Shown: positions 25,693-35,258, numbered from the stretch's first letter. The stretch is DNA of 64,000 bases from Pseudomonas helleri (GCF_001043025.1 NZ_JYLD01000001.1:434001-498000), one strand, 5' to 3'. Notes: a model not told the origin generated them from the sequence alone. Program-made: numbers and translations.

Positions 25693-26298
25693 ATGCCACA
25701 TGACACGCTTACCCCATCACTGCCTTCGGTTTTGACCGAGTTACGTTCTGGTACTCACACCCTGCATGTCGCCCTGGAGAAGCGCTTGCCGTTTTTCTCG
25801 GACAGCCTTGATACGGGGCTCTACACACGTTTACTGGCAGCCTATTACGGGTTTTATCAGGCGATAGAAGACGCACTCTCACACAGTGCATGGATCCCGC
25901 CGGGCTTTGATCTGCACGCCAGGCTCAAGACCCCCGCTCTGGAGCAAGACCTCCAGGCCTTGAACATCAACCCCGGCACCCTGGCACAGTGCCCTACCCT
26001 GCCGGCCATGAACAGCCAAGGCAGCGTACTCGGGGTGTTGTATGTGCTTGAAGGGGCTACTTTGGGCGGCAATGTGCTGCGTAAACGAATCGCTGAACAC
26101 CTGGGCCTGGACGCCCACAACGGGTGCGCTTTTCTTTACGTGTATGGCGAAGCCACTGGCCGCCAGTGGAAGTCGTTTCTGGAATTTCTGAGCGACGTTC
26201 CGCTGGACGCCCAAGGATGCGATGAAGCCGTCAAAGCTGCCTGTTCCACTTTTAGCTGTTTCGAGCGCTGGCTCGAACGCCAGGAGGTGTTGTTATGA
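25693..26298 (+). CDS. bphO: Biliverdin-producing heme oxygenase
   Basis: 201 residues. It has the proximal-His region of heme oxygenases (SGTHTLHVALEKRLPFF) and the distal-helix GSVLGVLYVLEGATLGGNVL motif. It opens heme to biliverdin, CO and iron. Its TGA overlaps the ATG of the phytochrome (ATGA), so chromophore synthesis and apoprotein are translationally coupled, the standard bphO–bphP operon. Confidence 0.95.
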   Translation: MPHDTLTPSLPSVLTELRSGTHTLHVALEKRLPFFSDSLDTGLYTRLLAAYYGFYQAIEDALSHSAWIPPGFDLHARLKTPALEQDLQALNINPGTLAQCPTLPAMNSQGSVLGVLYVLEGATLGGNVLRKRIAEHLGLDAHNGCAFLYVYGEATGRQWKSFLEFLSDVPLDAQGCDEAVKAACSTFSCFERWLERQEVLL

Positions 26299-28532
26299 CC
26301 CCACTAGATACGCAAACCTTTGAAACCCTGTTGGCCAATTGCGCCGACGAGCCGATTCGCTTTCCGGGCGCCATTCAGCCCCACGGCCTGCTGCTGACCT
26401 TGTCCGAGCCGGACCTGCACATCCAGCAGATCAGCGCCAACGTCGAAAACTTGTTCGGCCTGGCACCGGCTGCGCTGTTGGATCAGCCGCTGGCGACCCT
26501 GACCGGCCCGCACGCGTCGACCATCGTCGAGCAAGCGGCGCAGTTCGCCGGGCAGGTCGATGTGCCGCCCCTGGAGCTGACCCTGCAAGGCATTGCCTAT
26601 GAAGGTCTGCTGCACAGAGACAATGGCCTGCTGATTCTGGAGCTTGAACTTAAGCCCGATCAGGCTGCGCTGGTGGGCACCATGGCCAAGATCCGCAACC
26701 TGAGCCGCGTGCTGCAAAGCCTGCAAGCGGCCAAGACGCTGCCTGCGCTGTACGACATTTGCGTCAAGGAGATCCAGGCGCTGACCGGGTATGACCGGGT
26801 GCTGATTTATCGCTTCCAGGAAGAGGGCCACGGCCAGGTGATCGCCGAGGCCTCGTCGCCGTCGATGGAGCTGTTCAAGGGCATGTTCTTTCCGGCCTCG
26901 GACATTCCGGAGCAGGCGCGCGAGCTGTACCGCACGCACTGGTTGCGCATTATCCCGAATGCCGACTACACACCGGTTGAGCTGGTGCCCCGGCTGCGCC
27001 CCGACACGCAGCAACCGCTGGACCTCAGCGGGGCGACATTGCGCAGTGTGTCGCCGATTCACTGCCAGTACATGAAGAACATGGGCGTGCTGTCGTCCAT
27101 GAGCATCTCACTCATGGATGGCGACCGCTTGTGGGGCCTGATCAGTTGCGGCCACCGCACGCCGCTGCATGTGCCGCACGAGCTGCGCATGGCCTGCCAG
27201 ACCATCGGCCAGGTGCTGTCGCTGCAAATCAGCGCTTTGCAAACCCTGGAGATCAGCCGCCAGCGTGAAGCCAAAATGGACGCCTTGGTGCGCCTCAACA
27301 GCGCGATGGTGCAAGGCCCGGAAAACGTCTTCGACGGCTTGGCACAAGAACACGCCTTGCTCATGGACCTGACCCAGGCCAGCGGCGTGGCCATTCTTGA
27401 AGACAACGTGCTGCACCGTTATGGCCAGTGCCCCAAGCCCGAGCAGATTCGTGAGCTGTACCAGTGGTTCAAGCAAAACGATGCGCCCGTGTTCTCCACC
27501 CATAACCTGTCCACGCTGTTCGCCCCGGCAGCAGACTACAAGGACATTGCCAGCGGCCTGTTGGCCATGAGCCTGCCCAAGCCCGTGGACAATGGCGTGC
27601 TGTGGTTTCGCACCGAGGTCAAAGAGAGCATTCCCTGGAGCGGCGACCCGAGAAAGCCGCTCAACCTGGAGTCGAGCGAGACCGGTTTGCGCCTGAGCCC
27701 GCGGACTTCGTTCGAGCTGTGGAAAGTCGAAATGGACGGCATTTCGACCAAATGGAGCCATGGCGACCTGTTCGCCGCCAATGACCTGAGGCGCTCGGCG
27801 CTGGAAAACGACCTGGCCCGCCAGGTGCGTCGCGAGCAACAGGCGGTGCGGGCACGGGACGAGCTGGTGGCCGTGGTGTCCCACGACTTGCGCAACCCCA
27901 TGACGATCATTTCGATGCTCTGCGGGATGATGCAAAAGACCTTCAGCAGCGACGGCTCGCACGCGTCCAGGCGCATCACCACGGCCATCGACACCATGCA
28001 GCAGGCCAGCAGCCGCATGAACATCCTGCTGGAAGACTTGCTCGACACCTCCAAGATCGAGGCGGGCCGCTACACGATCTCGGCGCAGTCTCTGGACGTG
28101 ACGCAGATATTTGAAGAGGCCCTGTCGCTGCTGATGCCGCTGGCGAGCGAGAAGCAGGTAGAGCTGACCTTTCACGCCGAGCCCGACCTGCAGATTCACG
28201 CCGACCCTGAGCGCTTGTTCCAGGTGTTGTCCAACCTGATCAGCAACGCGATCAAGTTCACCCCGGCCGACGGCAAAATCGTGGTGGCGGCCATGTCCAA
28301 CGGCGACGACATCGTGTTCAGCGTGCGTGACTCCGGCAAAGGCATCCCCGCCGAACAACTGCCGCATATCTTCGACCGTTACTGGACGGCCAAAGAAGGC
28401 AACGCCACGGGCACAGGCCTTGGGCTGTACATCTCACAGGGCATCATCAAGGCCCACGGTGGCCAGTTGCTGGCCGAGAGTACGCCGGGCGAAGGCAGCG
28501 AGTTCCGCTTTACGGTGCCTAAAATCAGCTGA
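26295..28532 (+). CDS. bphP: Bacteriophytochrome histidine kinase
   Basis: 745 residues. PAS domain with the biliverdin-binding Cys16 (NCADEPIRFPGAIQPHG), GAF domain with PASDIP (200–205), PHY domain, then a histidine kinase with His530 (VVSHDLRNPMTI), N-box (LSNLISNAIKF), and G-boxes (DSGKGIP, GTGLGLYI). It senses red/far-red light through biliverdin supplied by BphO and autophosphorylates. No response regulator follows in the operon; the next gene is convergent, so the partner is encoded elsewhere. Confidence 0.97.
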   Translation: MTPLDTQTFETLLANCADEPIRFPGAIQPHGLLLTLSEPDLHIQQISANVENLFGLAPAALLDQPLATLTGPHASTIVEQAAQFAGQVDVPPLELTLQGIAYEGLLHRDNGLLILELELKPDQAALVGTMAKIRNLSRVLQSLQAAKTLPALYDICVKEIQALTGYDRVLIYRFQEEGHGQVIAEASSPSMELFKGMFFPASDIPEQARELYRTHWLRIIPNADYTPVELVPRLRPDTQQPLDLSGATLRSVSPIHCQYMKNMGVLSSMSISLMDGDRLWGLISCGHRTPLHVPHELRMACQTIGQVLSLQISALQTLEISRQREAKMDALVRLNSAMVQGPENVFDGLAQEHALLMDLTQASGVAILEDNVLHRYGQCPKPEQIRELYQWFKQNDAPVFSTHNLSTLFAPAADYKDIASGLLAMSLPKPVDNGVLWFRTEVKESIPWSGDPRKPLNLESSETGLRLSPRTSFELWKVEMDGISTKWSHGDLFAANDLRRSALENDLARQVRREQQAVRARDELVAVVSHDLRNPMTIISMLCGMMQKTFSSDGSHASRRITTAIDTMQQASSRMNILLEDLLDTSKIEAGRYTISAQSLDVTQIFEEALSLLMPLASEKQVELTFHAEPDLQIHADPERLFQVLSNLISNAIKFTPADGKIVVAAMSNGDDIVFSVRDSGKGIPAEQLPHIFDRYWTAKEGNATGTGLGLYISQGIIKAHGGQLLAESTPGEGSEFRFTVPKIS

Positions 28533-28555
28533 CCGCACACGGTTGTAACGCCCAC

Positions 28556-28592
28556 AAAAAAGGCCGCCATCGAGAACGATGGCGGCCTTTTT
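28556..28592. terminator. Bidirectional terminator between bphP and the permease
   Basis: GGCCGCCATCG (28562–28572) pairs perfectly with CGATGGCGGCC (28577–28587), flanked by A-run and T-run. It serves both convergent genes. Confidence 0.92.
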
Positions 28593-28622
28593 CTGGACTC
28601 AACGTTGAGGGCCGTCCTGGCC

Positions 28623-30014
28623 TCAGTTAAGTACCGATGCCCCCGCTTTCTCTGCACTGCGACGACGTGTGACCAACAGGCCCGCCGCCACCACCAAAAT
28701 GCTCAACAGGCCAGTGGCCATGATTTCAGCCTGATGCTCTGGCTGGAACAGCATGATGGTCAAAATGGCCACGATAAACACGATCACCGCCCAGGTCAGG
28801 CCCGGGAACAGCCACATTTTGAACTCGATTTTCTCGCCCTTTTCGGTGCGCTTTTTGCGCATGCGCAGTTGCGATACCGCGATCACCAAGTACACCAGCA
28901 ACGCGATGGCGCCGGAGCTGGCGAGCAGGAATTCAAACACCGCAGCAGGCGCCACGTAGTTGGCAAACACGGCCACGAAGGCTGCGCCGGTGGACATCAT
29001 GACGGCCCAGTAAGGTGTGCCGCTGGCGTTGGTGCGCTTGGCCGCGGCCGGTGCATCACCGCGTTTGCTCAGGGAGAAGAGCATGCGCGAAGCGGTGTAG
29101 AGCGCCGAGTTCAGGCAGCTGGTGACCGCGATCAGAACCACGATATCAACGATCAGCTTGGCATTCGGGATGCCCATGCTGACCAGCGCAGTCTGATAAG
29201 AGCCAACGCTGGCCAGGCTTGGGTCGTTCCATGGCACCAGGGCCACAACGATGAAGATCGACACCAGGTAGAACAAGCCAATCCGCCAGATCACCGAGTT
29301 GGTGGCCTTGGTGATTTGCTTGCTCGGGTCTTTGGATTCCGCCGCCGCGATGGTGACGATTTCGGTGCCCATGAACGAGAACATGGTGGTCAGCATGGCG
29401 GCCAATACAGCGCCCATGCCGTTAGGCATAAAGCCGATGGTGTCGACCAGGTGCGACACACCGCTGACGCCGCTGGTGGGCAGCAGGCCGAAGATGGCCG
29501 CAAGGCCCAAGCCGATGAAGCCCACGATCGCCAGCACTTTGACCAGCGCAAACCAGAACTCGAACTCGCCGTAGTTCTTGACGCTGAACAGGTTGGTGAT
29601 GGTCAGCAACAAGGTGATGACCAGTGTAAACACCCAGATCTCCACGCCCGGGAACCAGGCATGCAGGATGGTGCCGGCCGCCACCGCTTCCAGCGGGATA
29701 ACCAACACCCAGAACCACCAGTACAGCCAGCCGATGGTGAAACCGGCCCAGTGCCCGATTGCACGGTCGGCGTAGGTGGAGAATGAACCGGTGTCCGGCG
29801 AGGCGACGGCCATTTCGGCCAGCATGCGCATCACCAACACCACTAACGTGCCTGCTGCGGCGTAGGCCAGCAGCACGGCAGGGCCCGCCTGGGCAATCGC
29901 GTGTCCGGAGCCGACGAACAAGCCGGCACCGATGACCCCCGCGATAGACAGCATGGTCACATGCCGTGGCTTGAGCCCTTGCTCCAGGCCGTTAGAGGTT
30001 TGTGTATTGCTCAT
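28623..30014 (-). CDS. gabP: GABA/amino-acid permease of the APC family
   Basis: 463 residues from ATG at 30014 (MSNTQTSNGLEQGLKPRHVTML). The N-terminal IAGVIGAGLFVGSG substrate/Na+ site, about 12 hydrophobic segments and the AAAESKDPSKQITKATNSVIWRI region are typical of GabP. It imports 4-aminobutyrate (or a related amino acid) by proton symport across the inner membrane. It is monocistronic and convergent with bphP. The substrate assignment rests on family resemblance, so a related amino acid remains possible. Confidence 0.88.
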   Translation of the reverse strand: MSNTQTSNGLEQGLKPRHVTMLSIAGVIGAGLFVGSGHAIAQAGPAVLLAYAAAGTLVVLVMRMLAEMAVASPDTGSFSTYADRAIGHWAGFTIGWLYWWFWVLVIPLEAVAAGTILHAWFPGVEIWVFTLVITLLLTITNLFSVKNYGEFEFWFALVKVLAIVGFIGLGLAAIFGLLPTSGVSGVSHLVDTIGFMPNGMGAVLAAMLTTMFSFMGTEIVTIAAAESKDPSKQITKATNSVIWRIGLFYLVSIFIVVALVPWNDPSLASVGSYQTALVSMGIPNAKLIVDIVVLIAVTSCLNSALYTASRMLFSLSKRGDAPAAAKRTNASGTPYWAVMMSTGAAFVAVFANYVAPAAVFEFLLASSGAIALLVYLVIAVSQLRMRKKRTEKGEKIEFKMWLFPGLTWAVIVFIVAILTIMLFQPEHQAEIMATGLLSILVVAAGLLVTRRRSAEKAGASVLN

Positions 30015-30565
30015 TGGGACTACCTTTGCAGTGAAAGCCATTCCGAGCGCCGCGCTTGATTACCTTCTCGTAAAAAGTAACCAACGGAGCGTTTAGAATT
30101 ATTTACGCAATAAATGAGCCAAAATGTGACAGGTGCACGGTTTGTGCGGCCTGTAAGGCATTTGCGATGTGTTTGTAACCTGTTGAGCGTAATGGCTTTT
30201 TGCCTATTTGTTACCGTAACACTCAGTTACAGGGAAACTCGCGCACCAAAAAAAAGCAAATCTACCCATCTGGCCCTAAACCGGTGCGCATCTTTGACCT
30301 TTAGTAGGTTCGTGCTTCCAACACAGGGCCAAAACTGGCAACATCGCGACCTTTTTTACGCGACACCTCTCTGGCCGAACGGCAAAATACGGGGCTTGGT
30401 TGTTGTCGGCGCGACAGTCTTCTATCGCGATGCGACAAACGACCACACTCGTGCCTTTTGGGCTGGTGGTGCGGCTGGTTGCCTTGGCGACCCTATGCTA
30501 GCTTGGCCCTCGCCAGGAAGGCCGCCCAATAGCAGGATCGCACCCGAACACAATGAGGACCGCAC
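30015..30565. other. Divergent promoter region
   Basis: About 550 bases between the permease (leftward) and the ABC importer (rightward). No gene is supported; a plus-strand frame across 30114–30650 runs into the ABC gene out of frame. It should hold both promoters; only weak sigma-70-like matches (e.g. TATGCT near 30494) are seen. Confidence 0.5.
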
Positions 30566-31339
30566 ATGGCTTTGGCCACGCCCGCGCTTGAAATCCGCAA
30601 TTTGCATAAACGCTACGGCGAGCTTGAGGTACTTAAAGGTATCTCGCTGACCGCACGCGACGGCGACGTGATCTCGATCCTGGGTTCTTCCGGTTCCGGC
30701 AAGTCCACTCTGCTGCGCTGTATCAACCTGTTGGAAAACCCGCACGAGGGCCAGATCCTCGTTGCCGGTGAAGAGCTCAAACTCAAAAAAGCCAAATCGG
30801 GCGAGCTGGTTGCTGCCGATGGCAAACAAATCAACCGCATGCGCAGCGAACTGGGTTTTGTGTTTCAAAACTTTAACCTGTGGCCGCACATGACCATCCT
30901 CGACAACATCATCGAGGCGCCACGCCGCGTGCTGGGCCAGAGCAAGGCCGAAGCCATCGAAGTGGCCGAAGCGCTGCTGGCCAAGGTAGGCATCGCTGAT
31001 AAACGCCATGCCTACCCGTCGGAACTGTCCGGTGGTCAGCAGCAACGTGCCGCTATCGCTCGCACGCTGGCCATGCAACCTAAAGTGATCCTGTTCGATG
31101 AGCCCACATCAGCCCTTGACCCGGAAATGGTCCAGGAAGTACTTAGTGTGATCCGCGCGCTCGCCGAAGAAGGTCGCACTATGCTCATGGTCACCCACGA
31201 AATGGGCTTTGCCCGTCAGGTGTCCAGCGAAGTCGTGTTTTTGCACCAAGGCCTGATCGAAGAGCAAGGATCGCCTGACCAGGTGTTTGATAACCCGGTC
31301 TCAGCGCGCTGCAAACAATTCATGTCCAGCAATCGCTAA
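30566..31339 (+). CDS. Amino-acid ABC transporter ATP-binding protein
   Basis: 257 residues. Walker A GSSGSGKSTLL, Q-loop FVFQNFNLWPH, signature LSGGQQQR, Walker B VILFDEPTSALDPE and the switch His in VTHEMG are all present. It is closest in style to HisP/AotP, the ATPases of basic-amino-acid importers. First of four genes (ATPase, binding protein, two permeases). Confidence 0.95.
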   Translation: MALATPALEIRNLHKRYGELEVLKGISLTARDGDVISILGSSGSGKSTLLRCINLLENPHEGQILVAGEELKLKKAKSGELVAADGKQINRMRSELGFVFQNFNLWPHMTILDNIIEAPRRVLGQSKAEAIEVAEALLAKVGIADKRHAYPSELSGGQQQRAAIARTLAMQPKVILFDEPTSALDPEMVQEVLSVIRALAEEGRTMLMVTHEMGFARQVSSEVVFLHQGLIEEQGSPDQVFDNPVSARCKQFMSSNR

Positions 31340-31352
31340 CGGAGCAATACGA

Positions 31353-32108
31353 ATGCAGAACTATAAAAAACTTCTCCTGGCTGCTGCCGCCACCTTGGTG
31401 TTCAGTGCTAATGCCTTGGCTGTTGATAAGTACAAAGTCGGTATCGAGGGCGCTTACCCTCCGTTCAACAACAAGAACGCCAGTGGTGAGGTGGTGGGTT
31501 TTGACCCGGACATCGCCATGGCACTGTGCGCAAAAATGAAAGCCGAGTGCGAGATCGTCACGTCCGATTGGGACGGCATCATCCCGGCGCTAAATGCCAA
31601 AAAGTACGATTTCATCGTGTCGTCTCTGTCGATCACTGACGAGCGCAAGCAAGCGGTCGATTTCACCGACCCGTACTACTCCAACAAACAGCAGTTCATT
31701 GCTCCAAAAAAAGTTGATTTCAAAACCGACATCGCTTCACTCAAGGGCAAAGCACTAGGCACCCAGCGTTCTACCCAGGCCGCAACCTGGCTCGATGAAA
31801 AAGTGGGTTCAGATGCGACAATTTCTTTGTATGACACCCAGGAAAACGCCTACCTTGACCTGACCTCGGGCCGTGTCGATGCATTGCTGGCTGACAAATA
31901 CGCTAACTACGACTGGCTCAAAAGCGAGGCAGGCCAGGCTTATGAGTTCAAGGGTGAGCCGGTCAATGAAGACGACAAGGTTGGCATTGCTCTGCGCAAA
32001 GGCGACAACGAACTGCGCGCCAAGCTGAACCTCGCCCTCAAGGAAATCGTTGAAGACGGCACCTACAAGAAAATCAACGACAAGTACTTCCCGTTCAGCA
32101 TCTACTGA
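31353..32108 (+). CDS. Periplasmic amino-acid-binding protein
   Basis: 251 residues with a signal peptide (MQNYKKLLLAAAATLVFSANALA, cleavage after ALA). The mature protein begins VDKYKVGIEGAYPPFNNKN, with FDPDIAMALCAKM and the SLSITDERKQAVDFTDPYY signature of family 3 binding proteins of the lysine/arginine/ornithine type (ArgT/AotJ-like). Start ATG 31353 follows ACGGAGC, 13 bases after the ATPase stop. Followed by a strong hairpin (32117–32143). Confidence 0.95.
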   Translation: MQNYKKLLLAAAATLVFSANALAVDKYKVGIEGAYPPFNNKNASGEVVGFDPDIAMALCAKMKAECEIVTSDWDGIIPALNAKKYDFIVSSLSITDERKQAVDFTDPYYSNKQQFIAPKKVDFKTDIASLKGKALGTQRSTQAATWLDEKVGSDATISLYDTQENAYLDLTSGRVDALLADKYANYDWLKSEAGQAYEFKGEPVNEDDKVGIALRKGDNELRAKLNLALKEIVEDGTYKKINDKYFPFSIY

Positions 32109-32116
32109 CCTGCCTG

Positions 32117-32143
32117 ACCGGTGCTGCCTTGCGCAGCACCGGT
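32117..32143 (+). other. Perfect hairpin between binding protein and permease genes
   Basis: ACCGGTGCTGC (32117–32127) and GCAGCACCGGT (32133–32143) form an 11-base-pair stem with a five-base loop and no T-run. In importer operons such a hairpin protects the abundant binding-protein mRNA while letting some transcription continue to the permeases. Confidence 0.75.
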
Positions 32144-32166
32144 CCCTAGCAAAGCCTGCCTAACCC

Positions 32167-32859
32167 ATGACTATCGATTTATACGGATTCGGCCCGGCGC
32201 TTGCCGCTGGCGCACTGATGACCGTCAAACTGGCACTCACTGCGCTGTGTCTGGGCCTGGTGCTCGGTCTGCTCGGTGCATTGGCCAAAACTTCGCCGTA
32301 CAAGCCGCTTAAATGGCTCGGTGGCACTTATTCAACGCTGGTTCGCGGCGTGCCGGAACTGCTCTGGGTGTTGCTGATTTACTTCGGCAGCGTCAATGCG
32401 GTACGCGGCCTCGGCGAACTGATCGGCATGCCCGACCTCACCCTCAGCGCCTTCGCTGCCGGTGTTATCGCGCTGGGCCTGTGCTTTGGCGCGTATGCGA
32501 CCGAAGTGTTTCGTGGCGCCATTTTGGCCATCCCCAAAGGCCACCGCGAAGCGGGCATGGCATTGGGTCTGTCCAAGCCGCGCATTTTCACCAAACTGGT
32601 GCTGCCACAAATGTGGCGTATCGCCCTGCCCGGCCTGGGCAACCTGTTCATGATCCTGATGAAAGACACCGCGCTGGTCTCGGTCATCGGCCTGGAAGAA
32701 ATCATGCGTCAGGCGCAAAACGCCGTGACCTTCGCCAAACACCCCTTCACCTTCTACATGGTGGCTGCCGTGATGTACCTGGGCCTGACCATCTTGGCCA
32801 TGGGCACCCTGCACGTGCTTGAGAAACGCGCCGCACGCGGCTTCGTGAGGAGAACGTAA
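32167..32859 (+). CDS. Amino-acid ABC transporter permease (HisQ/AotQ type)
   Basis: 230 residues with about five membrane segments and the EAA loop (GHREAGMALGLSKPRIFTKL). MTIDLYGFGPALAAGALMTVKLAL is the usual HisQ start. Its TAA overlaps the ATG of the second permease by one base, so the two subunits are coupled and should form the membrane channel as a heterodimer. Confidence 0.95.
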   Translation: MTIDLYGFGPALAAGALMTVKLALTALCLGLVLGLLGALAKTSPYKPLKWLGGTYSTLVRGVPELLWVLLIYFGSVNAVRGLGELIGMPDLTLSAFAAGVIALGLCFGAYATEVFRGAILAIPKGHREAGMALGLSKPRIFTKLVLPQMWRIALPGLGNLFMILMKDTALVSVIGLEEIMRQAQNAVTFAKHPFTFYMVAAVMYLGLTILAMGTLHVLEKRAARGFVRRT

Positions 32860-33551
32860 TGCAGGTGTGGGAACTCTTCATCAAATGGCTGCCCAAGCTG
32901 ATCCAGGGCGCGACCCTGACGCTGGAGCTGACGGCACTGTCGGTCATCGCCGGTTTGATCGTGGCCATTCCGCTGGGCATCGCCCGCTCCTCCAAGCTGT
33001 GGTACGTGCGCTCGCTACCGTACGGCTATATCTTTTTCTTTCGCGGCACACCGCTGCTGATCCAGCTGTTTCTGGTGTATTACGGGCTGGGGCAATTTGA
33101 AGCGGTGCGTGAAAGCGTGTTGTGGCCATACCTGCGCGACCCGTTCTGGTGTGCGGTACTCACCATGACCCTGCACACGGCCGCCTACATCGCCGAGATT
33201 CTGCGCGGTGCGATCCAGGCCATCCCGCCGGGTGAAATCGAAGCGGCCCGTGCCCTGGGCATGTCACGCGGTAAAACCCTGCTGCACATCGTGCTGCCGC
33301 GTGCTGCACGCATCGGCCTGCCGGCGTACAGCAACGAGGTGATCCTGATGCTCAAGGCCAGTTCGCTGGCGAGTACCGTGACCTTGCTGGAACTGACCGG
33401 CATGACCCGTACCATCATTGCCCGCAACTACCAGACGGTGGACATGTTCCTGATCGCCGGGGTGATCTACCTGGTCATGTCGTTCGTACTGATCCAGGGC
33501 TTCAAACTGCTGGAGCGCTGGTTGCGCGTCGATGCCTGCCAAGGCCGTTAA
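32859..33551 (+). CDS. Amino-acid ABC transporter permease (HisM/AotM type)
   Basis: 230 residues, about five membrane segments, EAA loop GEIEAARALGMSRGKTLLHIVLP. It completes the importer. The ribosome binding site GAGGAG lies within the end of the first permease. Its 3' end overlaps the next gene by 20 bases. Confidence 0.95.
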   Translation: MQVWELFIKWLPKLIQGATLTLELTALSVIAGLIVAIPLGIARSSKLWYVRSLPYGYIFFFRGTPLLIQLFLVYYGLGQFEAVRESVLWPYLRDPFWCAVLTMTLHTAAYIAEILRGAIQAIPPGEIEAARALGMSRGKTLLHIVLPRAARIGLPAYSNEVILMLKASSLASTVTLLELTGMTRTIIARNYQTVDMFLIAGVIYLVMSFVLIQGFKLLERWLRVDACQGR

Positions 33552-34752
33552 CCTTGAGGGCGAGCAACTGCTCGCCCGCTTTGAGGCGCTGGACGCGTTT
33601 TTACGTGAGCACCAGTCGCTGTGGCGCCCACGGCCATTCACGCAGCTGAATATGCCGTGGGAAGCCCACCATCCTGAACTGTCCCGGTGGTTACGCCAGC
33701 GCTCGTTGCACGACGCTGAAGCCAGCCATAACCAGCCTCATCAGCTAGGCGCCCCCGCCCCGTTCGCGACACTGGCAGCCACCGCCCTTGCACTGAGCAG
33801 CCTTGAGCGTTTACCCGTTCAGGCCCTGGCGCCAGCCGCGCCGCGCTTGCAAGTAGATGTGCCGGGGCGCAAATGGCAGCAAATCGAAGCCTTCGCACAA
33901 AGCCTGACCTTTAAGAAAACCCCCACGCATTGGCTGGACTGGTGCTCAGGCAAAGGCCATTTGGGCCGGCGCTTGATAACCGCAGAGCAACAACTGACGT
34001 GCCTGGAATACGACCCGGCGCTGGTCGAGGCCGGTTTGGCGCTCAGCCAGCGGCATGGGCTCAATGCCCGGCATGTGCAACAGGACGTGATGGCGACGCT
34101 TGAACTGCAACCCGGCATGACCCCCGTGGCCCTGCATGCCTGTGGTGATTTGCACGTGCGCCTGCTGCAACTGGCCAGCGCGGCGGGCTGTGCACAACTT
34201 GCCCTTTCGCCGTGCTGCTACAACCGCATCAGCGCGCCGCACTACACGGCGTTATCCACAGCCGCCAAGGCATCGGCTTTGCAGTTATCGCTGGAAGACC
34301 TGAGCTTGCCGATGAGCGAAACCGTGACCGCCGGCAGCCGCGTGCGGCGTCAGCGCGATGAGTCAATGGCACGGCGTTTGGGGTTTGATGGGTTGCAACG
34401 CCAATTGCGCCAGTGCGATGAATACTTATCCACACCCTCGCTGCCCAGCGCCTGGTTGAACAAGCCGTTCGCCCAGTACTGCGAAGATCTCGCGGCGTTG
34501 AAAAACTTATCCACAACCGGGACAGAAGACTGGGCAGCGCTTGAAGCGGCGGGTTGGAAGCGGTTGGCGCACGAGCTCAATCTGGAGTTGGTACGCGGCC
34601 TGTTCCGTCGCCCGCTGGAACTGTGGCTGGTACTGGATCGGGCGTTGTACCTGCAAGAGCACGGCTATGACGTGCACGTGGGCGAGTTTTGCGACAGCAG
34701 CCTGACGCCGCGCAATATGATGGTGATTGCGCAGCGCACACAGCCTCTGTAG
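33532..34752 (+). CDS. SAM-dependent methyltransferase (METTL25-like domain)
   Basis: 406 residues. AdoMet-binding motif I is DWCSGKGHLGRRL, preceded by THWL; LHACGDLHVRLLQ and LSPCCYNRI follow. The 'SGKGxLG...CGxL...PCCYN' pattern is that of the methyltransferase domain 32 / METTL25-like group. The target is unknown. The start ATG lies 20 bases inside hisM-like gene, so it is expressed with the importer, although a functional tie is not obvious. Its TAG stop lies inside a REP element. Confidence 0.82.
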   Translation: MPAKAVNLEGEQLLARFEALDAFLREHQSLWRPRPFTQLNMPWEAHHPELSRWLRQRSLHDAEASHNQPHQLGAPAPFATLAATALALSSLERLPVQALAPAAPRLQVDVPGRKWQQIEAFAQSLTFKKTPTHWLDWCSGKGHLGRRLITAEQQLTCLEYDPALVEAGLALSQRHGLNARHVQQDVMATLELQPGMTPVALHACGDLHVRLLQLASAAGCAQLALSPCCYNRISAPHYTALSTAAKASALQLSLEDLSLPMSETVTAGSRVRRQRDESMARRLGFDGLQRQLRQCDEYLSTPSLPSAWLNKPFAQYCEDLAALKNLSTTGTEDWAALEAAGWKRLAHELNLELVRGLFRRPLELWLVLDRALYLQEHGYDVHVGEFCDSSLTPRNMMVIAQRTQPL

Positions 34753-34816
34753 GAGCGAGCTTGCCTCGCGATCTTTTAAAAAGATCAAAAGATCGCGAGG
34801 CAAGCTCGCTCCTACA
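34748..34816. repeat. REP inverted-repeat element
   Basis: TGTAGGAGCGAGCTTGCCTC and its exact inverse flank a central ATCTTTTAAAAAGATC. The element sits between convergent genes, overlaps the methyltransferase stop codon, and can act as a two-way transcript end. The same element occurs at 37931–37998. Confidence 0.9.
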
Positions 34817-34832
34817 GGGTTAGTCACTGAAC

Positions 34833-35243
34833 CTACGACCCGCGATACGTCGAGAAGCCGTAAGGGCTGAGCAGCAGCGGGATGTGGTAATGCTGGTCGG
34901 CGTTTTTCACTTCGAAGATCACCGGGATCTCCGGGAAGAAGGTGTCACGCCCGGCCTTTTTGAAGTATTCGCCGGTTTTGAACACCACGCGGTATTCGCC
35001 CGCTTTAAGCGTCTGCTGGGCCGGGAACAATTCGCCAATGCGACCTTGTTCGTTAGTCACACCTTGGCTCAGCATCTGCCAGTTCTGCCCCACCTGCTGC
35101 TCCAGAGTGACGTGAACGCCCGGGGACGGTAAGCCGTTTTCCAGGTTCAGTACGTGCACGCTCAGCGGGTTGCCCGCCGCCCATGCGACGCTCGAAACAG
35201 CGCTCAGGCCCAAGGCCGCCAAAGTGATTTTCAACCGTTTCAT
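34833..35243 (-). CDS. hiuH: 5-Hydroxyisourate hydrolase, periplasmic (transthyretin-like)
   Basis: 136 residues with a signal peptide (MKRLKITLAALGLSAVSSVAWA). Mature HiuH begins GNPLSVHVLNLENGLPS, and the C-terminus ends with the diagnostic YRGS tetrapeptide; the catalytic His residues (SVHVL; HYHIPLLLSP) are present. It hydrolyses 5-hydroxyisourate from urate oxidation. The periplasmic form is the one typically linked to HprRS/YedVW two-component systems, and such a system is encoded just upstream on the other strand. Confidence 0.95.
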   Translation of the reverse strand: MKRLKITLAALGLSAVSSVAWAAGNPLSVHVLNLENGLPSPGVHVTLEQQVGQNWQMLSQGVTNEQGRIGELFPAQQTLKAGEYRVVFKTGEYFKKAGRDTFFPEIPVIFEVKNADQHYHIPLLLSPYGFSTYRGS

Positions 35244-35258
35244 GTGTGATCCTCCGGG

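Noticed and set aside
27108..28367. Long minus-strand frame of 419 codons
   Set aside because: Antisense to bphP; repetitive His/Gln/Val/Leu composition of a shadow frame.
28605..29786. Long plus-strand frame of 393 codons
   Set aside because: Antisense to the gabP gene, whose membrane-protein motifs and codon use are convincing; shadow in GC-rich DNA.
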